From Porogramme epimiltina (Eukaryota > Basidiomycota > Agaricomycetes > Polyporales > Polyporaceae), in assembly GCA_900155495.1 (NCBI GenBank), contig FTLJ01000717.1, positions 1-32,538 of the forward strand: a stretch of DNA of 32,538 nt, in the 5' to 3' direction. A program made the position numbers and the translations under genes. Below the pieces are notes generated by a model. That model saw only the letters and a program-made list of their open reading frames with translations. It had not been told where the DNA came from and searched no databases. This document shows positions 10,038 through 23,133 of this stretch, in pieces. Numbering within the stretch: the stretch's first letter is position 1; each line of letters begins with the position of its first letter.

Positions 10038-10637
10038 ACCGGCCGAGCGCGGCGCGAGGGGGCGGCGGCGGGCAGCGAACGGCAAAAGGGGCGGAGGGGG
10101 AAGCGGGCTGTGTGCTGCATATTCGGTGTATTTCTAGCTCCCGGGCTCTGGGCTGTCGGCATTCTCGAGCGCTTTTTGCCTTGGTTATCCTTAATGACAT
10201 TGCACGACCCGTTACTCAGCGCGAGCGCGGACACGAGCACGAGCTCCCCGCCCTCTCTGCGCCCGCCAGCGCGGCGTTCTAACCCGACGACCGGGACGAA
10301 GCGGTGAGGCTGACACTTAAGCTTAAACTTAAGGGGGCGCCTCGTGCAATTGCCTTTTATAGCCGAGCGCTTCGGGCCGGACTTGCGAACGCATATTCAA
10401 CATCGCGCCTTCGAACGGATAGAGACACGGACAAGGTGTTGTTCCCTGGCCCGGTATCCGGCGAGCGCGTACGTGAGAGGTGAAATCCCTGCCAGCACAC
10501 GAGATAGGGTGCTGCTGCATACGAAATAGGTGCTGCTGCATATCTCAGTCTCCTATGTTTTCGTCATAGGAGCAGCGTATAGGGAAAGGAGTTCGAGGCA
10601 GTGTGCATACTCGCTCCTGAAATCGCGACCCTCTCGC
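10038..10637. other. Intergenic region, no gene
   Basis: This is the 3' flank of the GH18 gene followed by the distal promoter of the next gene. It holds CTTAAG-CTTAAA-CTTAAG at 10316-10333 and a 13 nt direct repeat at 10509-10542. Nothing protein-like is seen. Confidence 0.5.
10509..10542 (+). repeat. 13 nt direct repeat upstream of a TATA box
   Basis: GTGCTGCTGCATA occurs at 10509-10521 and again at 10530-10542, 21 bases apart start to start (two helical turns) and about 100 bases upstream of TATAAAAGG. It could be a paired binding site; no factor is identified. Confidence 0.7.
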
Positions 10638-10646
10638 GTATAAAAG
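10638..10646 (+). promoter_or_regulatory. TATA box (TATAAAAGG)
   Basis: A consensus TATAAAAGG lies on the + strand about 390 bases before the ATG at 11031. The gap would be a long 5' leader. It contains a candidate intron (about 10812-10880, GTAGAG to CTTCTCCAG). Confidence 0.6.
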
Positions 10647-11030
10647 GGCGACCATTTGGCACGACAAGGACACAACGACTCTCACTTCTACACTCAACAC
10701 ATCTCCTCGTGATTGCTGGACAATCATCTCTTATCCGTTACAAACCCACGCACCCCACCCCGTGTCTACCACCTCGGAACGCACAACACCGACGCCTGTC
10801 TCGTGTGCATAAGGTAGAGTCTTCGCATCCGTCTTCAATAGTTTTGCGCATGCCATCTCATGCCGCTTCTTCTTCTCCAGGTCCGCGGCGCAGCACCGTC
10901 TTCGATCCTTCAACTGTATATCAACCCCACTCTCCAACCCAACCAGCCCATCTTCGTTTCCACTCATTCCCTACACCCTCAAGCCAACGAAGCGCTAATA
11001 CCCCTAATCATACCCACCACCGATACCACC

Positions 11031-12056
11031 ATGCCCACCGCAACCGCGACCCGCAACGTCCTCCCCCCGGTCGCGATCCCGACCAAGCTCACCGCGTTCA
11101 CCCCCGCGGAGGCGATGGCGCGCTACCCCACCAGCTCCCCGCCCATCCACCACCCCCCTTCGCTCCCGCGCGGCCCGCTCCGTGACCGCTGCGGCGTCAC
11201 CCTCACCCTCCGCCTCGACTCGTCCTCCTTCAACGGCGGCGCCAAGGGCGCGTGCACGCCCAAGAACACCCAGCCGCACCGCACGCACCTCCCGCGCCTC
11301 CCGCGCCGCAACCGCCCCGGCCACGCACCGTGGTACGGCACCCTCCGCGACACGCCCGTCGTCGAGGCCGCGCCCGCGGCCGTTACCTCCCCCCACCCGC
11401 CCACGCCCGCCGCTGTGACCTCGGCGCACGCCACGCCCTCCTCGCCCACCGACGCGCTCTTCCCGCGCACCCCCGAGCCGCGCGCGCCGCACCTGCAGGA
11501 GATCATCCCCTCCGTCTGGGTCGCCTTCGACAGCGCCGCCGCGCCCGGGTTCACGCACGTCGTCGAGATCTACTACGCCACGCCCGGCACGCGCGCGCGC
11601 CCCGTCGAGACCGTGCGCGGCGCGCACGGCGCCCGCGTGCGCCTCGCGCTCCCCGCGGAGTCGCGCACTTGGGCCGCGCGCACGGGCCGTGCCGGGCTCG
11701 CGCTGAGCGACGCGCAGCTGCGCGCCGCGCGCGACTTCATGGGCGAGTGCCTGCCCCCCGCGGCGGCGGCGGGAGGTGCGGGTGCCGCGGGGATCGGCGA
11801 GGGCGCGGGCGCGGTGCGCATCCTCGTGAGCGTGCCCGCGGGACGGCCGACGGACGCGATGTGCGCGGTCGGGTGCTACCTCGCGTTTGTCGCGGGGCGC
11901 CCGGTTGATGAGGTGTTGCAGTGCGTGGACGACGAGGAGAGCGTGCTGAGCGTGTGGAAGGGCGAGGTGTGTGGGGACGAGATGGAGCGCGTTGAGCGCG
12001 TTGCGCGCGCGTGGTCGTGGCTCTCGACGACGGCTGTGCCCGCCGCGCCCCAGTGA
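11031..12056 (+). CDS. Dual-specificity-phosphatase-like protein lacking catalytic residues (tentative)
   Basis: A single exon encodes 341 residues; the ATG at 11031 follows ATACCACC. Residues 1-150 are Pro/Thr/Arg-rich and probably disordered. The second half resembles a DSP fold: IPSVWVAFDSAAAPGFTHVV matches the usual strand-helix-strand start (xLxxGxxxAxxxGxTHVxxx). Then comes a helix with LSDAQLRAARDFM, then RILVSVPAGRPTDAMCAVGC, followed by a helix and a C-terminal segment with WKGEVC. In active enzymes the loop at the third place is HCxxGxxR; here it reads SVPAGRPTD, so the nucleophilic Cys and the phosphate-binding Arg are both absent. If the fold assignment is right it is a pseudophosphatase, possibly a phosphoprotein-binding or scaffold protein. 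The assignment rests on pattern only. Confidence 0.6.
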   Translation: MPTATATRNVLPPVAIPTKLTAFTPAEAMARYPTSSPPIHHPPSLPRGPLRDRCGVTLTLRLDSSSFNGGAKGACTPKNTQPHRTHLPRLPRRNRPGHAPWYGTLRDTPVVEAAPAAVTSPHPPTPAAVTSAHATPSSPTDALFPRTPEPRAPHLQEIIPSVWVAFDSAAAPGFTHVVEIYYATPGTRARPVETVRGAHGARVRLALPAESRTWAARTGRAGLALSDAQLRAARDFMGECLPPAAAAGGAGAAGIGEGAGAVRILVSVPAGRPTDAMCAVGCYLAFVAGRPVDEVLQCVDDEESVLSVWKGEVCGDEMERVERVARAWSWLSTTAVPAAPQ

Positions 12057-12305
12057 TCGGCGCCGCCGAAGGACAGTCGCCTCGGTGTACTTGTATTGTG
12101 TGGGCATGTATCTGTACCTGCGATCTACTGTACATTAGTTTCCACTGGGTTTTATGGCGATTTATTGGGTTAACCACATGTTTGTTGGCACGCCTCCGGA
12201 GTGAGTCAGAAGTCCAAAGCAAGCAACATTGATACAGTGTGCGGACAGCGTGGTCGTACAGGGTATAGACTCGCTACAGGCGAGGGTGTGAATACATGAC
12301 GGGAA

Positions 12306-13175
12306 TCACTTCGAGAGCTTCAGGGTGGCGTTTTGTGCGACGATTTCTGCCGAGGAGAGTGGGCGACCTGCTCTCACGTACGCTAAACGGAGCTCCTGAA
12401 TACGTATGTATGAGTGGCAGTAGACGGTAGAGAGAGCAAGCTGTTGCACCTCGAAGCTGTGCTGGTCGTATGGAGGCATGCTGTTGACACTCTGCAAGCT
12501 GTCTGCAGGGGCAGACTGAGTGGACCTCAGCGAAATCGCAGGTAGTAATGGTGCTGCGGTTGTGATCAGTTGCGCTCATGGACGGTATATCGCATCGCCG
12601 TACGTCGCTGAGCTTGGGATTGAACCAAAGGTTGTGGCTGTGGCTCCTGGGGAACATCAGAAAACTTCTTCCCAAGGCGATACGCCTCGACGCGGAGTTC
12701 CTGTGAAGGCAAAACAGGAAACTTCAACAACGAGACTGCGGTAACCTGCGTGTGGCTCACGTACTTCTGGTGAATGACCAGAGTAGACGGGCTGAGCCAC
12801 TATAGTCTGAAAGAACGTGTCTGCATCGTATTCTTTCAATTTCGTCTGAGAAAACGCTTGAGCAGAGAAATTCACGGAAGGTGGCTGGGGCACGCTCGAC
12901 GCGACGCCATTCACAGCCCCCTCCACTTCAGAGTACGGTTCGAATAATAGCGGGAGGCCCAACGCGGCCCGCTGTGCGTTGTCGGTCGGTTGAGGCGGAC
13001 AAGGCGCCGGTGGTCGTCCCGTTGCCCGGTATGCGGCAAGATAGTCGATGATGCGTCGCTCCTATGGGATTCAAACAGCGAATGAAGGCCCGGACGTCGG
13101 AGATGAAGCTGCGCTGTGGGGTCGACATACCTCGAAGCTCTCTTCCTTTTCACCGCGTGCAGCGGGTATATTCAT
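12306..13175 (-). CDS. Protein with three SxEELR motifs, each split by an intron
   Basis: Exons 13175-13131, 13061-12765, 12700-12604, 12553-12450 and 12395-12306 keep phase and give 210 residues. Three copies of a short motif occur: EESFEERRIIDY with AYRATGR, GHSPEELRVEAYRLGKK, and QHSFEELRLAYVRAGR. Introns 1, 2 and 4 are phase 0 and fall exactly between the two Glu of the motif (after codons 15, 114 and 181). Copies 2 and 3 also share a preceding PxYxxHSxE stretch. Reading through any of these introns leads to a stop, a frame change or extra residues inside the motif. Between motifs the chain is Pro/Gln/Ser-rich. The SxEELRLxxY pattern recalls, from memory, a short motif of Nup98-type nucleoporins. 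That link is unproven and no function is assigned. Confidence 0.72.
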
Positions 13176-13398
13176 GTATATCACGCGTCCTGACATCTTA
13201 TTAGCAAACCAGGAGCTTCTCGGCTACCTTGCAGTTGGACTTCTGGGGCTCGTGTGTGTTGTTGCGGGCAAAGGGGCGTGATCGAGACGTGATCCTCACA
13301 CAAGGAACGAGCTCCACGCGCTTGCCACGCGTAGGCTGTTGGAGTTCAGGATGGGTTGCCAAAACGAGTATGGGGGCGTACGTGCCCATCATTACATC

Positions 13399-13472
13399 GG
13401 CCGACTAGCTCAGTTGGTTAGAGCGTGGTGCTAATAACGCCAAGGTCGTCGGTTCGATCCCGGCGTTGGCCA
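13399..13472 (+). tRNA. tRNA-Ile (anticodon AAU)
   Basis: A complete cloverleaf can be folded by eye: acceptor GGCCGAC with GTTGGCC, D arm GCTC..GAGC, anticodon stem TGGTG/CGCCA around loop CTAATAA (anticodon AAT), and T stem GTCGG/CCGGC with TTCGATC. The internal A and B boxes (TAGCTCAGTTGG, GGTTCGATCC) are intact and there is no intron. Confidence 0.97.
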
Positions 13473-13476
13473 AGCA

Positions 13477-13481
13477 TTTTT
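13477..13481 (+). terminator. RNA polymerase III terminator (T5)
   Basis: A run of five T starts four bases after the tRNA-Ile discriminator base, the normal Pol III stop. A second TTTT follows at about 13487. Confidence 0.8.
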
Positions 13482-13760
13482 GGCCCTTTTGGTCCCAGCT
13501 CCCGCGCGACGTGGTCGCCCCTCGGCGCGCGTGTGGGGATGATGCCGGGGTCGTGTCTCTTGGCAATCCATCCTCTCCTCTCTCATCCTCCTCCTCGTTT
13601 TCCTGGTCACTTTCCTCTGCCTCTCTCCGCGACGTCTGCAGCCTCTTCGTTGACGGCACCTGCATTCGACGCGCCTTTCGCCGTTAGTGCGCGCCTCGCC
13701 CAGGCACAGCGACTGCGCATAACTCGTTACGGTTGACGCTCCGTGACGTTTGCTGCAGCC

Positions 13761-17748
<3,988 letters not shown>

Positions 17749-17942
17749 GGGGTGCTGTGAGATACTATATAGAGAACGGTAATATACTTGTCGTAATCTT
17801 ATTCGTTTTGCCTCGTCCGGTTGTCTTGTGTGGTGCTCAAACCTATTTGTTAAAATGTACTAGGCTCGGCCAGCTGAACACTAGTGGCGCGTGAGACTCG
17901 ATAGTGCCAGACCTCATGACCGTGGAGTACGCCCACAGCCGT

Positions 17943-17950
17943 ATATAGCT
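17943..17950 (+). promoter_or_regulatory. TATA box of the C45 acyltransferase-like gene
   Basis: GTATATAG lies about 50 bases upstream of the ATG at 17997, in the 248-base gap after the Ca2+-ATPase gene. This suggests a separate short promoter rather than read-through. Confidence 0.45.
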
Positions 17951-17996
17951 ACTACTTAGGGTCGCCCCTGAGATACGCCTATCGCTCCCATCCACG

Positions 17997-19392
17997 ATGA
18001 CCACTGGCAAGACCTACAACATACCGCGCCTGGAGCTCACAGGATCTTCGTACGAGGTGCGCGCCTCGAGGCACCCCCATCATTTCGTCTATCACCCTCA
18101 GCTAAAAAGAAACCCGCCTCGCCCCCGGCAAAAAACCGGGGTGCTCTCACTCCCGCGAACGCGAACGCAGATCGGCCTGCAGCACGGGCAGCACCTCGCC
18201 CCGCAGATCCTCGACCAGCTCGCGATCTACCGCGCGCTCTTCCGGGAGGCGTGCAAGTTCGACTGGGCGCACGTGCGCACCGTCGCGGCGGAGTTCCAGG
18301 AGGGCATCGCGCGCCTCGCGCCGGACCTCCTCGAGGAGATGCGCGGCATCGCCGACGGTGCGCGAGCCGCGTCCGGTGGCGGCGTGTGGGACGCTGGCGA
18401 CAGCGAGGGAAACGAGGCAAGGGAGGTGGACGTGCTGGACATCGTCGCGCTCAACGCGCGGAGCGAGATCGCACTCGGGCAGTGGGACGACGGGTGCACG
18501 AGCGTCGCGTGGCGCGTGCGCGACGCCGGCGGGAGCGGGGGCGAGCGGCAGATCCTCGCGCAGAACTGGGATTGGCGCGAGGCGGTCGGGAAGAACCTCG
18601 CGATGGCCTCGATCGCGCAGGAGGGGAAGCCGAAGATATGGATGGTCATCGAGGTCAGTACCGACACCCCTTCGCGTCCCTCGAAGGGGCCCCTTCTCCC
18701 TCCCTCCGCTGACCCGCGCGCGCGTCCAGCCGGGGATTGTCGGGAAGATCGGGTTCAACTCGCACTCCGTCGGCGTCTGCCTCAACGCCATCCGCGCGCG
18801 CCCCACCTCCGCCGCCCTCCTGCCCATCCACCTCCTCCTCCGGCGCGCGCTCGAGTGCGCCTCCGTCCCCGCCGCCGTCGCCGCGCTCGAGGCGCTCGGC
18901 GGCGCCGCGTCGGCGCAGCACATCCTCATCGCCGACGCAGAGACGGGCGCGCAGGGGCTCGAGCTCTCCCCGCGCGGCGCGGCGTACCTCTCTCCGGACG
19001 CGCGCGGGATATTGGTGCATACGAACCACTTCCTTGAGAACCGCTTCGCCGACGAGCCCCCGTGGCTCAAAGGGTCACCCGTGCGCCTCGCGCGCGCGTA
19101 CGAGCTCTGCGGCGCGCTCGCGGACGAGCTCGCGCTGCACGAAGGCGCGGGGGAGGGCGCGCGGGGGGTGGGGGTGGACGCAGCGACCCTCCGCGCGCGG
19201 GTGTTCGCGGACACGCAGGGGGCGCCGGAGTGCATCTGCGCGACGCCGGACCCCGCGCGCGGCGAGGCGCGCGTGCAGACGCTGTTCAACATCGTGATGG
19301 CGTTCGCGCCGGGGCGCGCGCCGGCCGCAGAGGTCGTGTTCGGGCGGCCTGGGAGCGGAGAGGAGAGCGGCGTGTTCTGCATGCCGTGGTGA
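17997..19392 (+). CDS. Acyl-CoA:6-aminopenicillanate acyltransferase-like enzyme (peptidase C45), 3 exons
   Basis: Exons 17997-18056, 18171-18653 and 18730-19392 are in phase 0 and give 401 residues. The family is made as a proenzyme that cuts itself just before a Cys, which becomes the N-terminal nucleophile of the beta subunit. Here the site is WDDGCTSVAW (Cys129). Other family features are the IGLQHGQHLAPQI start, DVLDIVALNARSEIA, the LAQNWDW stretch, GKIGFNSHSVGVCLN, and ILVHTNHFLENRF with the conserved Asn-His. In Penicillium the relative adds phenylacetyl groups in penicillin synthesis. No other penicillin gene is nearby and basidiomycetes lack that pathway, so this is probably a hydrolase or acyltransferase for other amides. 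No peroxisomal SKL-type C-terminus is present (it ends MPW). Confidence 0.88.
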
Positions 19393-19761
19393 GCAGGTGC
19401 GGTTCGGACGCGGGCCAGGTCCGTGTGCGTGCGTGTGTGGGCGGAGCGCAGGCAGCTGGCAGATGCAGATGCAGACGGAGCGCAGGGTGGCAGGCAGGTG
19501 GGCAGATGGGCAGGTGGGCAGGCAGGCAGACAGGCCGTGCGCCGTGCGTCCGGGGCCGTCCTGTGACCTCGCGCGAGGCGTGTACGGACACTCATACCGG
19601 ACGGGCTCTTCCAGCGCAACGCGTCCCGCAGCCCGTGGACAGCGAGATCCACGCATTCACGCAATGCAACGCAACGGTATATTCATGCAACGTTTAATAA
19701 TTGCAACGGCGTGTAAACAATTGCAACGGCAGCAGCCACGGGGGAGGGGGGCCCTCACTGG
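19393..19761. other. Convergent 3' region with tandem repeats, no gene
   Basis: The region lies between the stops of the + strand acyltransferase and the - strand CoA-transferase. It contains a GGCAGGTG-type tandem block and a repeated AATTGCAACGGC near 19694-19735, and nothing protein-like. Confidence 0.6.
19489..19534 (+). repeat. Degenerate GGCAGGTG/GGCAGATG tandem repeat
   Basis: About six imperfect copies of a 7-8 nt unit (GGCAGGTG, GGCAGATG, GGCAGGCA) run head to tail in the 3' flank. It is G-rich on the + strand and has no evident function. Confidence 0.75.
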
Positions 19762-21780
19762 TCACTTCCCGACGACGCCCTCGCGCTGCAGGCGCGCAAG
19801 CTCCTCCTCGGACACGCCGAGCTCCCCGACGAGCACGCCGCCATTGTGCTGCCCGAGCTCCGGGCCCGCCCACCGCGTGCGCGCGTCGCAGCCCTCGAGC
19901 ACCGGCACGGCGCGCGACATCCGGACGTGCCAGCCTCCCTCCCTCTCCTGCGCCTCGCCTCGGCCTTCGCCGTCCTCCTCCCCCTCCTCCGTCGCGCGCG
20001 AGCGCGGCACCCACACGCGCTCCACAAGCCCCCTCGCCCTTGCATGCTCGCTCTCCACCACATCCCGCACGTTCAGCACCCGCCCCACGGGCACCCCCGC
20101 CGCCCGCAGCACCGCCTCCACCTCCTCCGCGGTCCTCACACTCGTCCACTCCGATATGGCGTCCTCGATCTCGCGCCGGCGCGCGACGCGGTGGTGGTTG
20201 CGCGCGTACGCGGGGCCGGTGAGGTCCGGGCGGCCGAGGGCGCGCATGAGCCGTGCGTAGAGCGAGTCGGCGTTGGCGCCGATGACGATGTACGCGGGCG
20301 CGGAGGGGGCGCCGGGGGAGGAGGGGGAGGGGAGGCACGGGTAGGCGTTCGTCGGGACGATGCCGGTTATGGAGGAGCCGGAGGGCCCGCGGATCTGTGA
20401 GGTGGGGTGAGCGAGGGTGAGGGGGGTGACCTGAGAGGGTATGGAGCGTTGCGCGATACGTACTTTGCCCGTGCGGTCGTACTCGGGGATGATGCCTTCC
20501 ATGAGGTTAATCATGCTGCGGGGGCCAGACGTGCGCGTGAGCGTCGCCCCACGCCGTCCCGGAAGAGGCCGCGAAGGAGTGTGGGGGGGAGCGGTGGGGT
20601 AAGTAAGTACCTTTCGAAGATGCTGACGTCCACGGTCTGGCCGCCGGGAAGGCCGCGCGCCTCCCGGCTCCTGCGGGCAAGGAGCGCGAGCACCTGCGGC
20701 GGGCGCCCGTCAGTAACGTTACTCAGAACGAGGAAGCAGAGCGAGGACGCGCCCATGACCGGCCTCAGACGCACCGTGCCGAACGCGGCGTGCAGACCCG
20801 CGACCGAGTCGCCCAAGCTCATGTTGGGGCGCACGGGGGGCCCCGCGAGCGCGCCCTCGCCCTCGCCCGCGCCCGCGTCGGAGGCGGGGTCGGGGGTGCC
20901 GTTGATGTAGCGGAAGCCCGCCTCGGCCTCGCACACGGCGGCGTAGCCCGGGCGCGGGGCCCACGGCCCCGTCTGGCCGTACCCGCTCACGCGCGCGAAG
21001 ACGAGCGCGGGGTTGTGCGGGTGCAGGTCTGCGGGGGCTAGGTTCCATTTCTCGAGCGCTGCGGTGGTTTGGGAGATGGGGATGCGCGATTAGGGGAGGC
21101 AAGAGGGGGGGCAGAGCGTCAGCGGAAGCGGGTGCAGCGCCGGCGTGGTGGGGACTGCTTGCTTACTTCCCGGTTTGAAGTTCTCGACGATGACGTCGCT
21201 CTTTATCGCGAGCCGCCTCACGAGCCTGTCACACGTCCCTGAAGTGAATACCAGCGTGAAGTGAAACACCCGGCGCGGCGGAGCTTAAGGGGGCAACGCA
21301 GGGCCGCGCGAACGAACGAACGTGCCGCGCAGAACTCACTTGCGGCCCTCCTCGGTGCGCATGTCGATGGACACGCTCTTCTTGTTGCGCGCGATGCTGC
21401 GCCACCACGGGCTGACGCCGTCGACGTCGAGCTCGCGCCAGACGCGCAGCGGGTCCCCGGCGCCTGGGGGCTCGACTTTGATGACCTCTGCTCCGAAGTG
21501 TCTTTGAGGTGATACCAATATTAGACTGTGTATTACTAAGGTCCCGGAAAATGACGCACCCGAGAAGTTGCCCGCAGAAAGGGCCTGCTATGACCTGCCC
21601 CACCTCTAACACTCGTATTCCCGCGAGAGGGAGAATGGAAGGCTCTGGGGTTGAAGAATATGTCCTCTTTGTGTGAAGGGGGAGAGAAACACGCGGTGCT
21701 AGGTTTGAGCCCACTGAGTAGGCCGCAGTACGCGGTGTAGCTGCAGGCACGTAGAACTGCTTAAGTGGTGTTTTAAACAT
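19762..21780 (-). CDS. Class III CoA-transferase (CaiB/BaiF family), probably mitochondrial, 7 exons
   Basis: Exons 21780-21560, 21501-21340, 21225-21167, 21058-20775, 20693-20611, 20515-20431 and 20394-19762 keep phase and give 508 residues. The family moves CoA between acyl acids; mitochondrial relatives act on glutarate or succinate, others on branched or bile acyl-CoA. Core motifs are LAGIRVLEVGQVIAGPF, GHFGAEVIKVEPPGAGDP, RNKKSVSIDM, VIVENFKPG, VSGYGQTGP, and LGDSVAGLHAAFG, whose Asp is the catalytic residue. The N-terminal 50 residues are rich in Arg/Ser/Thr with no acidic residues until KRTYSSTPEP, as in a mitochondrial presequence. The intron 20774-20694 is needed to join FGT to VLALLARR. 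The last intron would be only 36 nt. A Gly/Glu/Asp-rich insertion lies in the C-terminal domain. Confidence 0.9.
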
Positions 21781-23133
21781 GGTATGCGTTTAGGGGGATT
21801 CCAGGTGTTCTCGTGACGTTCTGCGCTGCGGTGATATGTGATGTGTCTGTGGGGGAACTGCACTTCACAGTGAGCCAATACGGGGAAAAGAGTGGCCGTA
21901 GAAGCTAAACTCACCCAGGGAGTAGTGTTCGCGCTGCTCCTCCTTTCGCTTCACCAGCCGCCAGACGTTTCGATGTGCCGAGTTCGAAGCAGCAGAGCTT
22001 TCAGTATCCTCGCGGCCCCTAGTAAGCAGAGTAGGCAAGTAGGCCCACCGCCTCGAGGATGCGTGGCACACATACCAGAGCCACAGTCCGGAGTGAACGC
22101 GGTCGGATGAATGCAAGCTGCGGGGAGCCCCAGATTCCCCGCACTCCCACTCAAGCTGAACCGAACGTCGGACTCTCAGGGTCACGCACCGGACGCCGAC
22201 AATGTCGGCCCGGCGGGCTCCCGCGACCGGTGTGATCGATCGTGCTGCGCTGGGTCGTGGCATTACCCGATCTGGAGCTGTCTATGGCCTGGGCAACAAT
22301 CTACAAGGGCGGTCCGACGCTGGCCACTCACAGCAACTGGCCTGCCTCAATGGCCTCCATCGCTCATCGCACCAGGCCCAATCACGCACGGTGCCCAATC
22401 ACGCACGGAGGCCTGACGGTTGCGTTCGACACCGGGCGTTGTTCCCGTAGCTATACAACAGGGTTTCTAAAAGGCAGCGCAGGGAAATGCAACTATGAGA
22501 CGCGAGGCTGGTAAATGGACTCTAAGAAGAGGCTGCAATGCACCTCGTTAGAACGCCTGGCGCTGCCTGGACCGAAAGAATTGAAAGCCTCCGCGCCTCC
22601 GGGTTCATTATGGACAACTTCGATCCATCGGTGATCTCAGCCTGATCTCCCTTACGCAACGGTTTTGCAGTCGAATTATGCGCGGCGCCGTGCCTCGCAC
22701 ATGATAAGTTAGCACGAATTGGAACGGACTAGCGCTGCCGCACACCACACACCACATCTGCACTCAATCCCCAACGACGACGACCACACTTTCCGCCCTC
22801 CGCGTCCCCCCTCGTCCGCAAAGACGCCCCGGAACTCGCACGCCCTGCCACGTAGTGGCCACATAACGACCAGTGTCTTCAATTCCGTTCCTCGCAAACC
22901 CAGGCGGCTCGCACGTGTCGGCGAGAACGCCCCAACGTGAGTACGCCGCGTCCTGCGTCACGCCGCCCACGGAGACAGCCCCTGCGACGGTGTCGGACGC
23001 ATCACAGACGAGCACAGCGGCCCCGTCTGCCACGCCGGCTGTGGCGGACGGGGAGTCGGTCGGCGGTGGGGTGCGGATAAGCCACGGGGGAGGGGCAGGG
23101 ACGGAGCGGCGGGAGGAGTCGCGACGGACGGAA
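21781..23133. other. Divergent promoter region, no supported gene
   Basis: The region separates the CoA-transferase (-) from the Rho GEF (+). The only structure I see is a 16 nt tandem duplication at 22376-22408. The Rho GEF frame is open back to 22873 but has no ATG before 23134, so an unseen 5' exon in the right part is possible. Confidence 0.45.
22376..22408 (+). repeat. Tandem duplication of GCCCAATCACGCACGG
   Basis: The 16 nt unit is exact at 22376-22391 and 22393-22408, a period of 17 bases. Each copy contains CCAAT, which is the HAP/NF-Y core sequence. Confidence 0.8.

Noticed and set aside
8658..10085. 475-codon minus-strand frame antisense to the GH18 gene
   Set aside because: It is a GC-bias shadow of the coding strand: Arg/His/Val-rich and without any domain.
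10316..10333. CTTAAG triple as a transposon end
   Set aside because: There is no matching inverted copy, target duplication or transposase nearby.
12657..12962. A frameshift that would make the 12306-13175 gene a pseudogene
   Set aside because: The apparent frame break after GHSPE is explained by a normal 64 nt GTACGT..CACAG intron, which restores the second motif copy.
17997..19392. A beta-lactam biosynthesis cluster around the acyltransferase-like gene
   Set aside because: No ACV synthetase or isopenicillin N synthase is present, and the neighbours are a Ca2+ pump and a CoA-transferase.
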